Source of the DNA: a virus
Strand: one strand, 5' to 3'
Virus record (IMG/VR): IMGVR_UViG_3300044631_002422
Coordinates: 1 to 64,000 of that record
DNA: 64,000 nucleotides
This document shows positions 19,608-27,740 of the stretch, piece after piece (position 1 is the stretch's first letter; every line of letters starts with the position of its first letter). The notes under the pieces were generated by a model. It made no database searches and was not told the DNA's origin. It saw only the letters and a program-made list of their open reading frames with translations. Both the position numbers and the translations under genes were made by a program.

Positions 19608-21590
19608 CTAATACAAACCCTGTACTTTTTCAGTAAACCAAGAGGGTCCAGCAAATAACTTGTCGTTGCTGTAATCATAAAAAGCCGGTTGACCGCCGCG
19701 AGCAAAGCCCCCAATAGCTCCAGTTTCCATTGTGGTTTTTTCTGTAAGAAGACTTCTGGCAGACATATTGGCCATAATTAAAGATGAATAACGATCTTTT
19801 CTGAGTCTGTTTTTTCTACCGGTTCCGGTTTTAACTTCTGGGGTATCCCATCGCTCGCGACCATTTTGTGTTTGTGTCATAACTATCATAGAAAGTTCAT
19901 CCTTCAACTCTTCTATTTCCATCACACAATCTTCTAGTGTATCGTATTTTCTTCCTACGGACTTATCTACCTCCAACGACAATCCCAAGCTAACAGAGTC
20001 AAAATAAGGAAATAAAATAATCTTATCTTCAAAATCTTTTCTTAATCCGTGATTAGCTTCCGCCAACCATTCAGATCTTGCAAACTGACACATTCGCAAT
20101 ATATGCAAGCCCTGTTTATCATCAGTATCTTTTGCTTTTTCTTCAATAACAGGCCATATTGGAAGTTCACCTTCGGGAATTTTGTCCTTGTCATGCAAAG
20201 CTTCCATAACAGCAATACCACCGCCCTGCGCGTCCATTGCTATTTCAGAGCAAGGAAATGACTTCATCAACTTTCTTATTTTCTTTGCGCAGAAAGAATA
20301 AAAATCATCCTCTTCGACTATTTTAGATTTAACTAATTCCTTGTGCGATTTTCTGTTTGTAGTCCAGCAATGTACTATTTTTCTATGATCGCTATTTACT
20401 TCCATGACAACAATACTAAAGTTGTCAACTTCAGAAGCGGGATCAACCCCGAATACATATTTTTTATCTGAATCGCCAGTAAGACTAGCCTCAAAACAAA
20501 TTTCGCCAGATTGAAGTCTTACTGGTTTTGATGGAGATACGGTACATGATTCTATTAAACTACGCTTGAAAAAGCCTTGGCTATCGCTAGTAAAAATAGC
20601 CCCATACTCCATTTGAAAAATACCAGAGTGAACAGTTGCTTTTGCTCGTCCAATTTGGCCAGCGTCCATAAACCCTTCTGGAAGTTTATCGACAGGTATT
20701 CTTATCACTGAATAATTACGGTAGTCAAAGTCAACTGGAACTTCTCCGTTAAATATTTCTTCTAGCCTTCTTCTGTCTCCGCCACTTGACACAATAGCAT
20801 GATATCGCTTGAAGTACTCGGCAAAATGGTTGAAGTCATAATATGCAGTACCAGATAAAATAATTTGATTTGATTTATCGGAAGGATTTTCAGATTCATC
20901 CGGTTTGGCCATTGCTATTCCAAGCTCTTTTGCTTTTTTCTCTTTTGCCTTTTGTTTGACTTTTTCAATTGGAGAAGACGAAACAGCGGCAAAACCAGCC
21001 ACTACATTTTCAAAAATATCTCTCGGGATCGAGGCAAACTCATCGGCAATTATATCATTAGCGCGTTGGCCGCGAATTTTAGAACCATCACCAAGCGGAA
21101 GACATGTTATTGTACTTTGCCCAATATGCATAACACAACGATCAATATCGCGTCTAGGACCACTGTTGCTATCGCACAAATCTCGTAAAACTGGGGCGTT
21201 TTTCCATATTGTATCCATATATTCAAACAAAACTTTGGACTGTCTAAATGCAGCGCCCACAATAATTATCTTTCTGCGAGGCATAAACAAACCTCGAAGC
21301 AATGGATACACCGAAAGTATAAAACTTTTACCCATACCACGGCTACCAACAAGCATGGGAAATTTACGGTTCCACATTTCATAAAGCAACAAAGACTGAA
21401 ATGGGCTAAGTTCAATATTTAATATATACTTACAAGCAAAGCTAAAATATTCTGGACGCATCATCAACCATGAAAGTCTTTTCAATAGAGTTTCGCCGTC
21501 CAAGAAGTCCTGCATTACAAAATCCATTGGATTGAACAACTCAGAATCATTTACATCTATATCAAGCCAAGCATCGTCTAGATTTTTCAT
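19608..21590 (-). CDS. Terminase large subunit (TerL)
   Basis: A 660-aa DNA-packaging motor. Walker A is GSRGMGKS at about residues 82-89, and Walker B with catalytic Glu is DIIADE near 179-184. The RNase H-like nuclease half begins with VFGVDPASEVDNFSIVV and has a second acidic site at EIAMDAQGGG. A charged insertion rich in Lys (KVKQKAKEKKAKEL) lies after the ATPase core. It overlaps the ClpP-like gene by four bases (ATGA-type coupling) and precedes the portal, the standard order. Confidence 0.95.
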   Translation of the reverse strand: MKNLDDAWLDIDVNDSELFNPMDFVMQDFLDGETLLKRLSWLMMRPEYFSFACKYILNIELSPFQSLLLYEMWNRKFPMLVGSRGMGKSFILSVYPLLRGLFMPRRKIIIVGAAFRQSKVLFEYMDTIWKNAPVLRDLCDSNSGPRRDIDRCVMHIGQSTITCLPLGDGSKIRGQRANDIIADEFASIPRDIFENVVAGFAAVSSSPIEKVKQKAKEKKAKELGIAMAKPDESENPSDKSNQIILSGTAYYDFNHFAEYFKRYHAIVSSGGDRRRLEEIFNGEVPVDFDYRNYSVIRIPVDKLPEGFMDAGQIGRAKATVHSGIFQMEYGAIFTSDSQGFFKRSLIESCTVSPSKPVRLQSGEICFEASLTGDSDKKYVFGVDPASEVDNFSIVVMEVNSDHRKIVHCWTTNRKSHKELVKSKIVEEDDFYSFCAKKIRKLMKSFPCSEIAMDAQGGGIAVMEALHDKDKIPEGELPIWPVIEEKAKDTDDKQGLHILRMCQFARSEWLAEANHGLRKDFEDKIILFPYFDSVSLGLSLEVDKSVGRKYDTLEDCVMEIEELKDELSMIVMTQTQNGRERWDTPEVKTGTGRKNRLRKDRYSSLIMANMSARSLLTEKTTMETGAIGGFARGGQPAFYDYSNDKLFAGPSWFTEKVQGLY

Positions 21591-22225
21591 AGTTTTAATG
21601 ATTTAGAAAAAAGACAATCGGCAAAACCATAATGCACAGATTCTTCTGCGGTTAAATACCAATCACCATCTTTCATTTTCCTTTTTATATAAGATTTAAC
21701 TTTTGAAAGCGAGTCGCCGCGATCTTTAAAATACTGGCCAGTTTTGTGACACTTTTCCGCGTAAATATCAACCATAGTTTGCATGTTGTGACGATCAATC
21801 ATTGCATAGTTGTGCGCACTTAGATAGTCACCAGAAAGCTCGCTCACCCCATAATGGCACATAAAAATACAACTTGGCATCAGTATTCTACGATAAGCAG
21901 CCTGCATAATGATTGTACCCATCGAGCAAATTTGACCATAACCAATTAATGTGATTCTACAGTTACACGATTTAATTACATCAAAAATACCCATACCAGA
22001 ATGCCAATCACCACCGATAGTTTGCATGTAAATTGTAATAGGGTCTTGACTTATGCTTTGAAGGATATTGATATTCTTCATGAAATTTTGACTCATTCTA
22101 AAATCAACGCCAGTGCTTTGATTTTCAGAAGCGTCTTCTTTTTCGTGTAAGTATATTATTCTATTTTCAAGATCAAGATTATAATCATGAATATCAGAAA
22201 TCGTATCGTTTTTGTCCTTCGGCAT
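21587..22225 (-). CDS. ClpP-like serine protease
   Basis: A 212-aa protein of the ClpP/S14 fold. GYGQICSMGTIIMQAA carries the nucleophile Ser at about residue 101, FMCHYG the His at 124, and KDGDWYLTAEESVHYGFAD near 185-202 carries the Asp and the C-terminal signature, so the triad looks complete. Phage ClpP-like proteins often mature the head, but this genome also has an S78-like protease/scaffold, so its substrate is unclear. Translation is coupled to TerL. The gene overlaps the end of the ERCC4 gene by 32 bases. Confidence 0.85.
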   Translation of the reverse strand: MPKDKNDTISDIHDYNLDLENRIIYLHEKEDASENQSTGVDFRMSQNFMKNINILQSISQDPITIYMQTIGGDWHSGMGIFDVIKSCNCRITLIGYGQICSMGTIIMQAAYRRILMPSCIFMCHYGVSELSGDYLSAHNYAMIDRHNMQTMVDIYAEKCHKTGQYFKDRGDSLSKVKSYIKRKMKDGDWYLTAEESVHYGFADCLFSKSLKL

Positions 22226-22769
22226 CTTCCTCGTCCTTTTTATCGAATAGTTCGGTAAGTCTTTTGAAAATACTATTACAAATTAAAAATGCGCTATGTT
22301 TGTTGTCGCAGAAAATAACATTAACTTCATACTTGATAGATATTTCGAGTAAACATTTGATCAAATACTTTCCGGTTATTTTTGTTTCTTGTATTATATC
22401 AAATTTTTTGCCGCTAGGTTTCGGACCACCGTCTAGATATTTTTGATACGCCGCCTGTTCTTGTTCATTCAGTAAACTAGTTGGATAGCCTATAACATCA
22501 GAAGCAGAAAACTCAAGTAAAATATAACGAAATGGAAAATCTCGCATTCTTTCCACTTCTTTATAAAATGCTTCTTTCTTCCTGCCTAAATTCATTGCTA
22601 TTTCTGATACCGAAGCTTTTCGTTCAACACAAATAACATCTTCATAGCCTTTGATTGTGTAGTCTCCAGTCAGAAGAGTGCCAAGTTCCATTCCTTCGCA
22701 CTTATCGTATTCTGAAAAAAACCAACCTTCTTGTTCGCGCGTATCTTTTATAACAGTATACTTGCTCAT
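22194..22769 (-). CDS. ERCC4-domain nuclease
   Basis: A 191-aa protein with the ERCC4/XPF nuclease signature: DTREQEGWFF at residues 9-18, LLTGDYTIKGYED, then the catalytic ICVERKAS and an RF/RM-type helix. Such single-domain enzymes cut branched or flapped DNA. In phages they are found near packaging or recombination genes, where they could resolve structures before packaging. The C-terminal tail is acidic (KKDEEDAEG). Confidence 0.85.
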   Translation of the reverse strand: MSKYTVIKDTREQEGWFFSEYDKCEGMELGTLLTGDYTIKGYEDVICVERKASVSEIAMNLGRKKEAFYKEVERMRDFPFRYILLEFSASDVIGYPTSLLNEQEQAAYQKYLDGGPKPSGKKFDIIQETKITGKYLIKCLLEISIKYEVNVIFCDNKHSAFLICNSIFKRLTELFDKKDEEDAEGQKRYDF

Positions 22770-22771
22770 AC

Positions 22772-23017
22772 TTATGCGTTTATATCTGGCTCGGAAGGAG
22801 GCGCTGGAGGAGGCGACGGTGGAGTTTCTTCACCAATTGGACGGTTGTCTGTTTTTTGAATTCGGACTTTGTTTGTTACTTGATCTAAACTACAGCGAAT
22901 ACCGTATTTTCGATTGTACTTTCCGCAAAATTCATTGAATGCAACAATATCGTCACAATCAATAGTTATGTCGCCGCCTTGTAAAATTTGCTGTAAAGCT
23001 TGCTCTAGATTATTCAT
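22772..23017 (-). CDS. Small protein of unknown function, Pro-rich tail
   Basis: An 81-aa protein, not recognised. The N-terminal part is helix-like (MNNLEQALQQILQGG) and the last twenty residues are Pro/Glu-rich (EETPPSPPPAPPSEP). It overlaps the HNH gene by four bases (ATGA) and ends two bases before the ERCC4 gene start, so it is in the packaging operon. Confidence 0.7.
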   Translation of the reverse strand: MNNLEQALQQILQGGDITIDCDDIVAFNEFCGKYNRKYGIRCSLDQVTNKVRIQKTDNRPIGEETPPSPPPAPPSEPDINA

Positions 23018-23286
23018 TTTTTGCTCCTAACCTTTTCTGTAAAATATGAAATATAATGTGATTCAAACCCTGTAACATCTTTATGGCATAATTTGCATAA
23101 AGTTATTCCATTATCTGTATCGTAACGAAGAGTACTGGCTGAACTCCATTTCATTATATGATGAACATTCAGCCTTAAGTTTTTACCTTTTTTATTACAC
23201 ATTTGGCATGTGAATTTGTCTCTTTTTAGAACAGCATCGCGAAACCTCTTGTAAACAGGGTCGCTGTAATCTCGCTTCTTCGACAT
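23014..23286 (-). CDS. HNH endonuclease
   Basis: A 90-aa HNH protein: CQMCNKKG and CKLCH are the zinc pairs around LNVHHIMKWSS and DNGITLC, giving the beta-beta-alpha metal site. HNH proteins next to terminase genes are known partners in DNA cleavage during packaging. The start lies inside the 3' end of the GDP-mannose dehydratase frame (92-base overlap in another frame). Confidence 0.85.
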   Translation of the reverse strand: MSKKRDYSDPVYKRFRDAVLKRDKFTCQMCNKKGKNLRLNVHHIMKWSSASTLRYDTDNGITLCKLCHKDVTGFESHYISYFTEKVRSKK

Positions 23287-24331
23287 CGTGGTCTACCATT
23301 CTTTCTGCTAGTTGAGTAAAACTAATTTCTCGCTGCCACCCAAGCACTCTTTCAGCTTTAGCTGGAATCCCAAGGAGATAATCCACTTCGGATGGACGAT
23401 AAAATTGTGGATCAACCACAACATAATTCACCCAGTTTTCAATTCCAATCCGAGCAAAAGCAGCATCTAAAAATTCTCGCACACTGTATGTTTGCCCTGT
23501 GGCAACAACGTAATCGTCAGGAGTTTCTTGCTGAAGCATGAGCCACATGGCATTTACATAATCTTGAGCATGACCCCAATCACGCTTTGCATCCAAATTA
23601 CCCAAACGTAATTTCGGAAAAGAATCTCTTGTGGCAATTATATAATGGTCATCGAAAGCAATATCGCCAAGTTTATTGTATTTATTGCTCCATCTTACAT
23701 ACTCGCCAATCCATTTTGTAATTTTGCGTGTTACAAAATGTTCGCCGCGACGTTCTGACTCATGGTTGAACAAAATGCCGCTACTAGCATGTATTCCATA
23801 ACTGTCACGATAGTTTCGCACCAAATGATGTGCGGCCAGTTTGGCAATAGCATAAGGGCTTTGCGGTAAAAACTTGGTATCTTCGTCTTGGAATTTTAAT
23901 ACTGGCCCATTGTATTCATCGTAAGTTTCATCGTAAGAAGCCCCGAACATTTCACTGCTGCTGGCTTGATAAAATCGAATTTCACTTTTTCGTGACGAGT
24001 ATCGTATCGCTTCAAGTATATTCAATACTCCACCGGCTGTGATATCCCATGTTAAACTCGGTTGTTTAAAACTAGTACCAACATGCGACTGAGCGGCAAG
24101 GTTGTAGATTTCATCGGGCTGAGAATCTTCTATAACTTTACTGACATTAAAACCATCGGTAATGTCACCCTCGACGATATTTATTTTGGGCAGAAGGTGT
24201 TCAATACGAGCGAGTGTATTAACACTCACACGGCGAGTTACACCCGTAACTGCATACCCTTTTGCCAAAAGCAACTCGGCCAAATAACTTCCGTCTTGTC
24301 CAGTAATACCCCAAATTAAAGCTTTCTTCAT
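23195..24331 (-). CDS. gmd: GDP-mannose 4,6-dehydratase
   Basis: A 378-aa short-chain dehydrogenase/reductase that turns GDP-mannose into GDP-4-keto-6-deoxymannose, the entry to fucose, rhamnose and perosamine. Seen: the NAD(P)-binding GITGQDGSYL at the N-terminus, NLAAQSHVGTSF, ASSSEMFGA, the catalytic SPYAIAK and the substrate-contact NHESERRGEHFVTRKIT and KRDWGHAQDYV. The last about 30 residues (after AERMVDHDVEEA) are encoded inside the HNH gene and look unlike the family, so they may be a non-essential read-out. The gene sits unusually inside the packaging operon; it may serve virion or host-surface glycosylation. Confidence 0.93.
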   Translation of the reverse strand: MKKALIWGITGQDGSYLAELLLAKGYAVTGVTRRVSVNTLARIEHLLPKINIVEGDITDGFNVSKVIEDSQPDEIYNLAAQSHVGTSFKQPSLTWDITAGGVLNILEAIRYSSRKSEIRFYQASSSEMFGASYDETYDEYNGPVLKFQDEDTKFLPQSPYAIAKLAAHHLVRNYRDSYGIHASSGILFNHESERRGEHFVTRKITKWIGEYVRWSNKYNKLGDIAFDDHYIIATRDSFPKLRLGNLDAKRDWGHAQDYVNAMWLMLQQETPDDYVVATGQTYSVREFLDAAFARIGIENWVNYVVVDPQFYRPSEVDYLLGIPAKAERVLGWQREISFTQLAERMVDHDVEEARLQRPCLQEVSRCCSKKRQIHMPNV

Positions 24332-25129
24332 TTATTGTTCCTTGATTAATGTTTCAGAAGTTAAAAATGGTTGGTCAATCGTGCCGTCCTCGTACCGATG
24401 ATATTCACTCAGTTTTTCTTTTTCGTGATGCATGGCAAGACGCATTTTTTCCATTTCCAACCCAATCCTTGTGCGAAATTCTGAATCGGTTGCAATTTGT
24501 TTTACAAGTGCTGCAAATGTTTCGCGACTGTCTTCGATGGCCTTGATGCGTTGCTCGCGTGTTCCCTTCAAGTCTTTCAGCATTGTTGCTTTGCGTGTTT
24601 GCAAATCTTTATAATCACGCGAAAGCGTTTCCTGCGAAGCCCGCAAAACCGCCACCTGACGTTCAAGCTGGATGATGTATTCCATATCGCGTTGATCTTT
24701 ATCCACAGCCTTCTCTTCTTGAACGAGACGTTCATACGTCGAGATTTCGTTTTGATTTTCTTGCTGGCTCCTCAAAATCCTATTCATCAAAATTTCCAAC
24801 TTTATAGTGTCAATGATTTGCATTTCCTCGGTATGAAACACATCGTCCTTGAACTGACTCCACATCTTTTTAAAATGAAACTCAAACATTTCAAGCTCGT
24901 CTTCATTGAACTGATGTTTTAATTCACGATAATATGGCTTGGTTTTAAGCTCGTTGGCAACAGCAGCTTCTTGCTTTTGCTTGGCCGAAAAGCCTATTTT
25001 TTTGCTGATCCACTCGCGCACACTTTCAGGGTCGCGGTCGAGTTGTTGGGAGATTTGCTCTATCGACAATACCTCGGCATTGGCCTCGATATAGGACATT
25101 TCTTCAACTGAAAATCTACCTTTTTTCAA
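24332..25129 (-). CDS. Probable terminase small subunit
   Basis: A 265-aa protein with an N-terminal helix-turn-helix-like segment (VEEMSYIEANAEVLSIEQI...ESVREWI) and a long charged coiled coil in residues 100-230. This two-part form and its place upstream of TerL fit a TerS that binds phage DNA and forms a ring. It abuts the gmd start with no gap. Alternative: a DNA-binding regulator of the late operon. Identification is from shape and position, not a family motif. Confidence 0.55.
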   Translation of the reverse strand: MKKGRFSVEEMSYIEANAEVLSIEQISQQLDRDPESVREWISKKIGFSAKQKQEAAVANELKTKPYYRELKHQFNEDELEMFEFHFKKMWSQFKDDVFHTEEMQIIDTIKLEILMNRILRSQQENQNEISTYERLVQEEKAVDKDQRDMEYIIQLERQVAVLRASQETLSRDYKDLQTRKATMLKDLKGTREQRIKAIEDSRETFAALVKQIATDSEFRTRIGLEMEKMRLAMHHEKEKLSEYHRYEDGTIDQPFLTSETLIKEQ

Positions 25130-25144
25130 ATTGCTTTCCTTGTG

Positions 25145-25666
25145 TTATGTCAACTCGTCAAGTTCGCCATTGATAATCTGCTCGATAATATTTATAATAT
25201 TGGCCTTGCGGCCTTTGGGCAGAGGAGAGTTTGACTGTAATCTTAAATAATCACGACGCAAATGTGTGGGGAGTTTACGATCAATAAGTTCGAGTATTTC
25301 CTTTACATAAGCATCGTTGTTTACGTCGGGCGCGGTGTGCATTGTATAAACATTGTCGATACTAACAGGTTCGAGCAAGTCGCGCTTTTGGTGTTGTATT
25401 TTTTCGGCCTCGGTTCCGTAGTCCATGCGGTAGTAATTATCGCGTTTAAATGTTTTCAAACGATTGTTTATATGCGTGTACATAAAGTTTTCCAGTGGGC
25501 GAGTAGGGTCATAACTTTTTAGCCCAGCAAATCCAATGAGAAAAGCTTCTTGTTCGATATCTTCGACTTCATACCCAGCAAAAACATATTTTGGGGCTAA
25601 TCTTTTGGCAATTTTTTGAATAGTGGCAATAACTTCCTGTTCGTTTAATCCATCAGGTATTTTCAT
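25145..25666 (-). CDS. Phage sigma factor (region 2 type)
   Basis: A 173-aa protein from the ATG at 25666, which has GAGGAGC before it and overlaps the previous stop; an upstream ATG at 25690 is weaker. The segment FAGYEVEDIEQEAFLIGFAGLKSYDP resembles sigma70 region 2, and the following NFMYTHINNRLKTFKRDNYYR the DNA-melting helix. The C-terminal third is short (LPTHLRRDYLRLQSNSPLPKGRKANI), like compact late sigma factors of T4 gp55 type. It heads the structural operon and could direct RNA polymerase to late promoters. Confidence 0.72.
   Translation of the reverse strand: MKIPDGLNEQEVIATIQKIAKRLAPKYVFAGYEVEDIEQEAFLIGFAGLKSYDPTRPLENFMYTHINNRLKTFKRDNYYRMDYGTEAEKIQHQKRDLLEPVSIDNVYTMHTAPDVNNDAYVKEILELIDRKLPTHLRRDYLRLQSNSPLPKGRKANIINIIEQIINGELDELT
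25189..25196 (-). promoter_or_regulatory. Candidate late promoter TATAAATA
   Basis: TATAAATA on the minus strand, 60 bases before the probable TerS start and inside the 3' end of the sigma-factor gene. It is the second such octamer placed shortly before a minus-strand structural unit. Confidence 0.35.
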
Positions 25667-25919
25667 TAAGCTCCTCGTCAATTTCATCAATCAAACGCTC
25701 TTCTTCGCGGCGTAGATCGGCTGGGTCTGGTTGATACTGAAAACTCCAGTCAATAACTGGTTGCATTGTTTCAGAATTTTCAACCGCCCGCAAACGCGCA
25801 AGTTCGTCTATTGTTAGTGGGCGATCCGGCAACTCAAGGTCGCGGGCAATTGATTTGCGTAGCTCGTCGGTGTCAACAGCTTCGACATTAAAAAGATTTT
25901 TTGGTTTTAAATTTTTCAT
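25653..25919 (-). CDS. Small acidic protein, unknown
   Basis: An 88-aa protein, not recognised. It starts MKNLKPKNLF and ends with a Glu/Asp-rich tail (RREEERLIDEIDEEL). It is first in the minus-strand operon and overlaps the sigma-factor gene by 14 bases, so its product may act with that factor. Ribosome site AAAGGAGAAATATA. Confidence 0.7.
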   Translation of the reverse strand: MKNLKPKNLFNVEAVDTDELRKSIARDLELPDRPLTIDELARLRAVENSETMQPVIDWSFQYQPDPADLRREEERLIDEIDEELNENT

Positions 25920-26022
25920 TATATTTCTCCTTTTGTATCATTATATCTCCAAACAGTAAAATATACACAAATTTCGAAATTTTTGCGTATGTTATAGCAG
26001 AGAAAAGTTTAAGGGTCAAAGT

Positions 26023-26571
26023 ATGGACGAATCAATGATAAACATTTTTGTACTGGGTTTTGTGTGTTTGCTGGGACTATTTTTAGTGCTGGTGGAATTG
26101 CACCATTTAAATTTAACTCTAAAAGAATTAGTCAAAGCTGTAAAAATGGGCCGCAAGCCCGGAGTTGTATTTCCTGTTTTTAAAGATGGAGAAAAGAATA
26201 TGTTAAAGTTTTATTTGTCGCTGCCAGCCAAGGGTGCTGCCGACGTTGTGGCCCGCGAACTGCTCGTTTCGATTGCTGGTGCTGAACCAGCTTTGTACGT
26301 CTTGGGCGCTGACGCCGCACAAAGCGCTGAGTTTTCTGGTTCCGACAACAGCACTGTTGTTGGTACACTAGTTGACATTGACGACGCTGGAAACCGATCA
26401 AGTGCAAGCTCGTTCGAGTTTGTTTTGGTTGACACAATTCCTCCTGCTACACCCGGAGCAGTTGGATTGGTTGTAACCGAAGAAGTTGCTGACCCAACAC
26501 CAGAGCCAGAAGCTCCGGTCGAACCAGCCGAACCAGCCGAACCAGAAGTTCCCGAAACTCCCGAAGGCTAA
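26023..26571 (+). CDS. Membrane-anchored protein with Pro/Glu tail
   Basis: A 182-aa protein: residues 5-27 form a transmembrane helix (NIFVLGFVCLLGLFLVLVEL), then a short basic linker, an Ig/FN3-like beta domain ending DTIPPATPG, and a low-complexity Pro/Glu tail of about 35 residues. It is the first gene of the plus-strand half, divergent from the structural operon. An internal ATG at 26201 with GGAGAAAAGAAT before it could make a soluble form. Function unknown. Confidence 0.65.
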   Translation: MDESMINIFVLGFVCLLGLFLVLVELHHLNLTLKELVKAVKMGRKPGVVFPVFKDGEKNMLKFYLSLPAKGAADVVARELLVSIAGAEPALYVLGADAAQSAEFSGSDNSTVVGTLVDIDDAGNRSSASSFEFVLVDTIPPATPGAVGLVVTEEVADPTPEPEAPVEPAEPAEPEVPETPEG

Positions 26572-26602
26572 TGCAACACAGTTGCAAAAGTTTTCGAAAC
26601 GG

Positions 26603-26633
26603 AACCGTTGAAAGCAATTTCAGCGGTTTTTTT
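26603..26633 (+). terminator. Rho-independent terminator
   Basis: AACCGTTGAAA, loop GCAA, TTTCAGCGGTT and seven T; 11-bp stem. It closes the gene at 26023-26571. Confidence 0.88.
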
Positions 26634-26822
26634 ATCAACAACCATGTGTAATCAATTTGGTTTAGCTAAGACATTTACAAATATTGATGGGCAATTTAGT
26701 CTGAACCACCCCGGCGTTTGTCAAGGGGAAATCCACTTTTTTTCCTGAACATAAAATACCACCCCCTAGCTAGGGCATTTCGGAAATTTTTGTCTTTTTT
26801 TTCTGATTTTGGCTGTAGGCTA
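26634..26822. other. Intergenic stretch without a gene
   Basis: No supported gene. It contains a perfect 12-bp palindrome CCCTAGCTAGGG at 26764-26775 and an A/T-rich tract leading to the next promoter. Confidence 0.5.
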
Positions 26823-26850
26823 TTGACATTTCCTGTCGATATGGTATAAT
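26823..26850 (+). promoter_or_regulatory. Sigma70-type promoter, CGATA family
   Basis: TTGACA, 16 bases, TATAAT; spacer holds GTCGATA. Drives the 54-aa gene at 26892. Confidence 0.85.
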
Positions 26851-26891
26851 AGAGACATCGAAAGCAAGTTAATCACACAAAGGAAACGAAC

Positions 26892-27056
26892 ATGAAACAC
26901 AACGTTAAAATCATCGAAGAAAAGACAACCAAGGCAATCAACGGCGTTTGGTTCAAAGTTTACGTTAACGGGATTAGCGTAGGCTATCGCTCGACACGCG
27001 AACAAGCCGAGAAACTTTCTCAAGAAATTTTGGCAAAAAAGACTTATCGCTCTTGA
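26892..27056 (+). CDS. 54-aa protein, small paralogue family A
   Basis: A 54-residue protein, MKHNVKIIEEKTT..., with the core WFKVYVNGISVGYRSTREQAEKL and the end AKKTYRS. It is a paralogue of the 54-aa protein at 30692-30856 (FFKVYINGQLVATRTTREAAE, ending KKVYRS) and more distantly of 27539 and 28156. The beta-hairpin plus helix pattern suggests a small alpha/beta fold. Ribosome site CAAAGGAAACGAAC. The stop codon overlaps the next promoter. Function unknown. Confidence 0.75.
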   Translation: MKHNVKIIEEKTTKAINGVWFKVYVNGISVGYRSTREQAEKLSQEILAKKTYRS

Positions 27057-27080
27057 CAATGGATGCCGATATAGTATAAT
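27053..27080 (+). promoter_or_regulatory. Sigma70-type promoter, CGATA family
   Basis: TTGACA, 16 bases, TATAAT; spacer holds GCCGATA. Overlaps the previous stop codon; drives 27119-27307. Confidence 0.88.
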
Positions 27081-27118
27081 AGAAGCATACAAAAGACAAT
27101 CACACAAAGGAAAAAAGA

Positions 27119-27307
27119 ATGAACGAAACAGAATTCAGCTTGACAATCAACGGAACCACTTTTGTAGCTACTTGGTTCGACAAAGAAGACGACCGCGTAG
27201 CCGAGTGGTACATCGACGCTAACGGTGAACGTGTTGGCAAGTTTCGCGGTTATCCAAGTAACGCAAAGCAAGTAGAAAATTTCATCCGGCATTTTCTTGC
27301 CAAGTAA
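27119..27307 (+). CDS. 62-aa protein, paralogue of 30189
   Basis: A 62-residue protein with VAEWYIDANGERVGKFRG in the middle and an ending helix VENFIRHFLAK. The gene at 30189-30395 has the same plan (LKELWIDVNGEFIGAIRF then QIEQYVDEYL), so both belong to one family. Own promoter and the shared ribosome site CACAAAGGAAAAAAGA. Unknown function. Confidence 0.75.
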   Translation: MNETEFSLTINGTTFVATWFDKEDDRVAEWYIDANGERVGKFRGYPSNAKQVENFIRHFLAK

Positions 27308-27392
27308 ACGATGAATACCGACGAAACGGTTGGTAGTGTACAGCTGTAAAATAGTGTACACGCGTATACTAGTCGGGCCGACCCAAATCGTC

Positions 27393-27420
27393 GTAAGTCC
27401 TAGAGCCACAAGGACTTATG
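27393..27420 (+). repeat. GTAAGTCC hairpin repeat, copy 1
   Basis: GTAAGTCCT, loop AGAGCCACA, AGGACTTAT. It is preceded by two TGTACA-type dyads (from 27335) and the GC-rich GGGCCGACCC, and followed by a T-rich tract and a promoter. Confidence 0.85.
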
Positions 27421-27468
27421 GCAACAGGAAAAATTCTGAAAAAAATTTCTTTTTTTGTTCTAAAGCTA

Positions 27469-27496
27469 TTGACAGTGTTTTGCCGATATGTATAAT
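27469..27496 (+). promoter_or_regulatory. Sigma70-type promoter, CGATA family
   Basis: TTGACA, 16 bases, TATAAT with GCCGATA in the spacer; drives 27539-27673. Confidence 0.86.
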
Positions 27497-27538
27497 AAGG
27501 ACATGAGAAACAACAACACACAACAAAAGGAAACGAAA

Positions 27539-27673
27539 ATGAACACTGTCAAGATTGTCAAGGTTAACACTTGCTGGGGAGCTTACTGGTACACCGTAAA
27601 GGTTAACGGAATTGCCGTTGCGAATTGCGGTACATTGTCACACGCTCAAGAAATTTCTAAAAAATATTCCTAA
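27539..27673 (+). CDS. 44-aa protein, small paralogue family A
   Basis: A 44-residue protein, MNTVKIVKVNTC..., with YWYTVKVNGIAVANCGTLSHAQEI. It aligns with 28156-28332 (FHYTVEIAGSVVAICGTLHHARKV) and loosely with 26892 and 30692. Start chosen after AAAAGGAAACGAAA. Unknown function. Confidence 0.7.
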   Translation: MNTVKIVKVNTCWGAYWYTVKVNGIAVANCGTLSHAQEISKKYS

Positions 27674-27678
27674 AGCTA

Positions 27679-27706
27679 TTGACAACCGATTGCCGATAAG
27701 TATAAT
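27679..27706 (+). promoter_or_regulatory. Sigma70-type promoter, CGATA family
   Basis: TTGACA, 16 bases, TATAAT with TGCCGATAAG before the -10; drives 27741-27905. Confidence 0.86.
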
Positions 27707-27740
27707 AACAACATACGAAACACAACACAAGGAAACGACA

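Noticed and set aside
27393-27420. Hairpin repeats as ordinary terminators
   Set aside because: Most are not followed at once by a T run and the conserved loop is not needed for termination; a role in ending transcripts is still possible.
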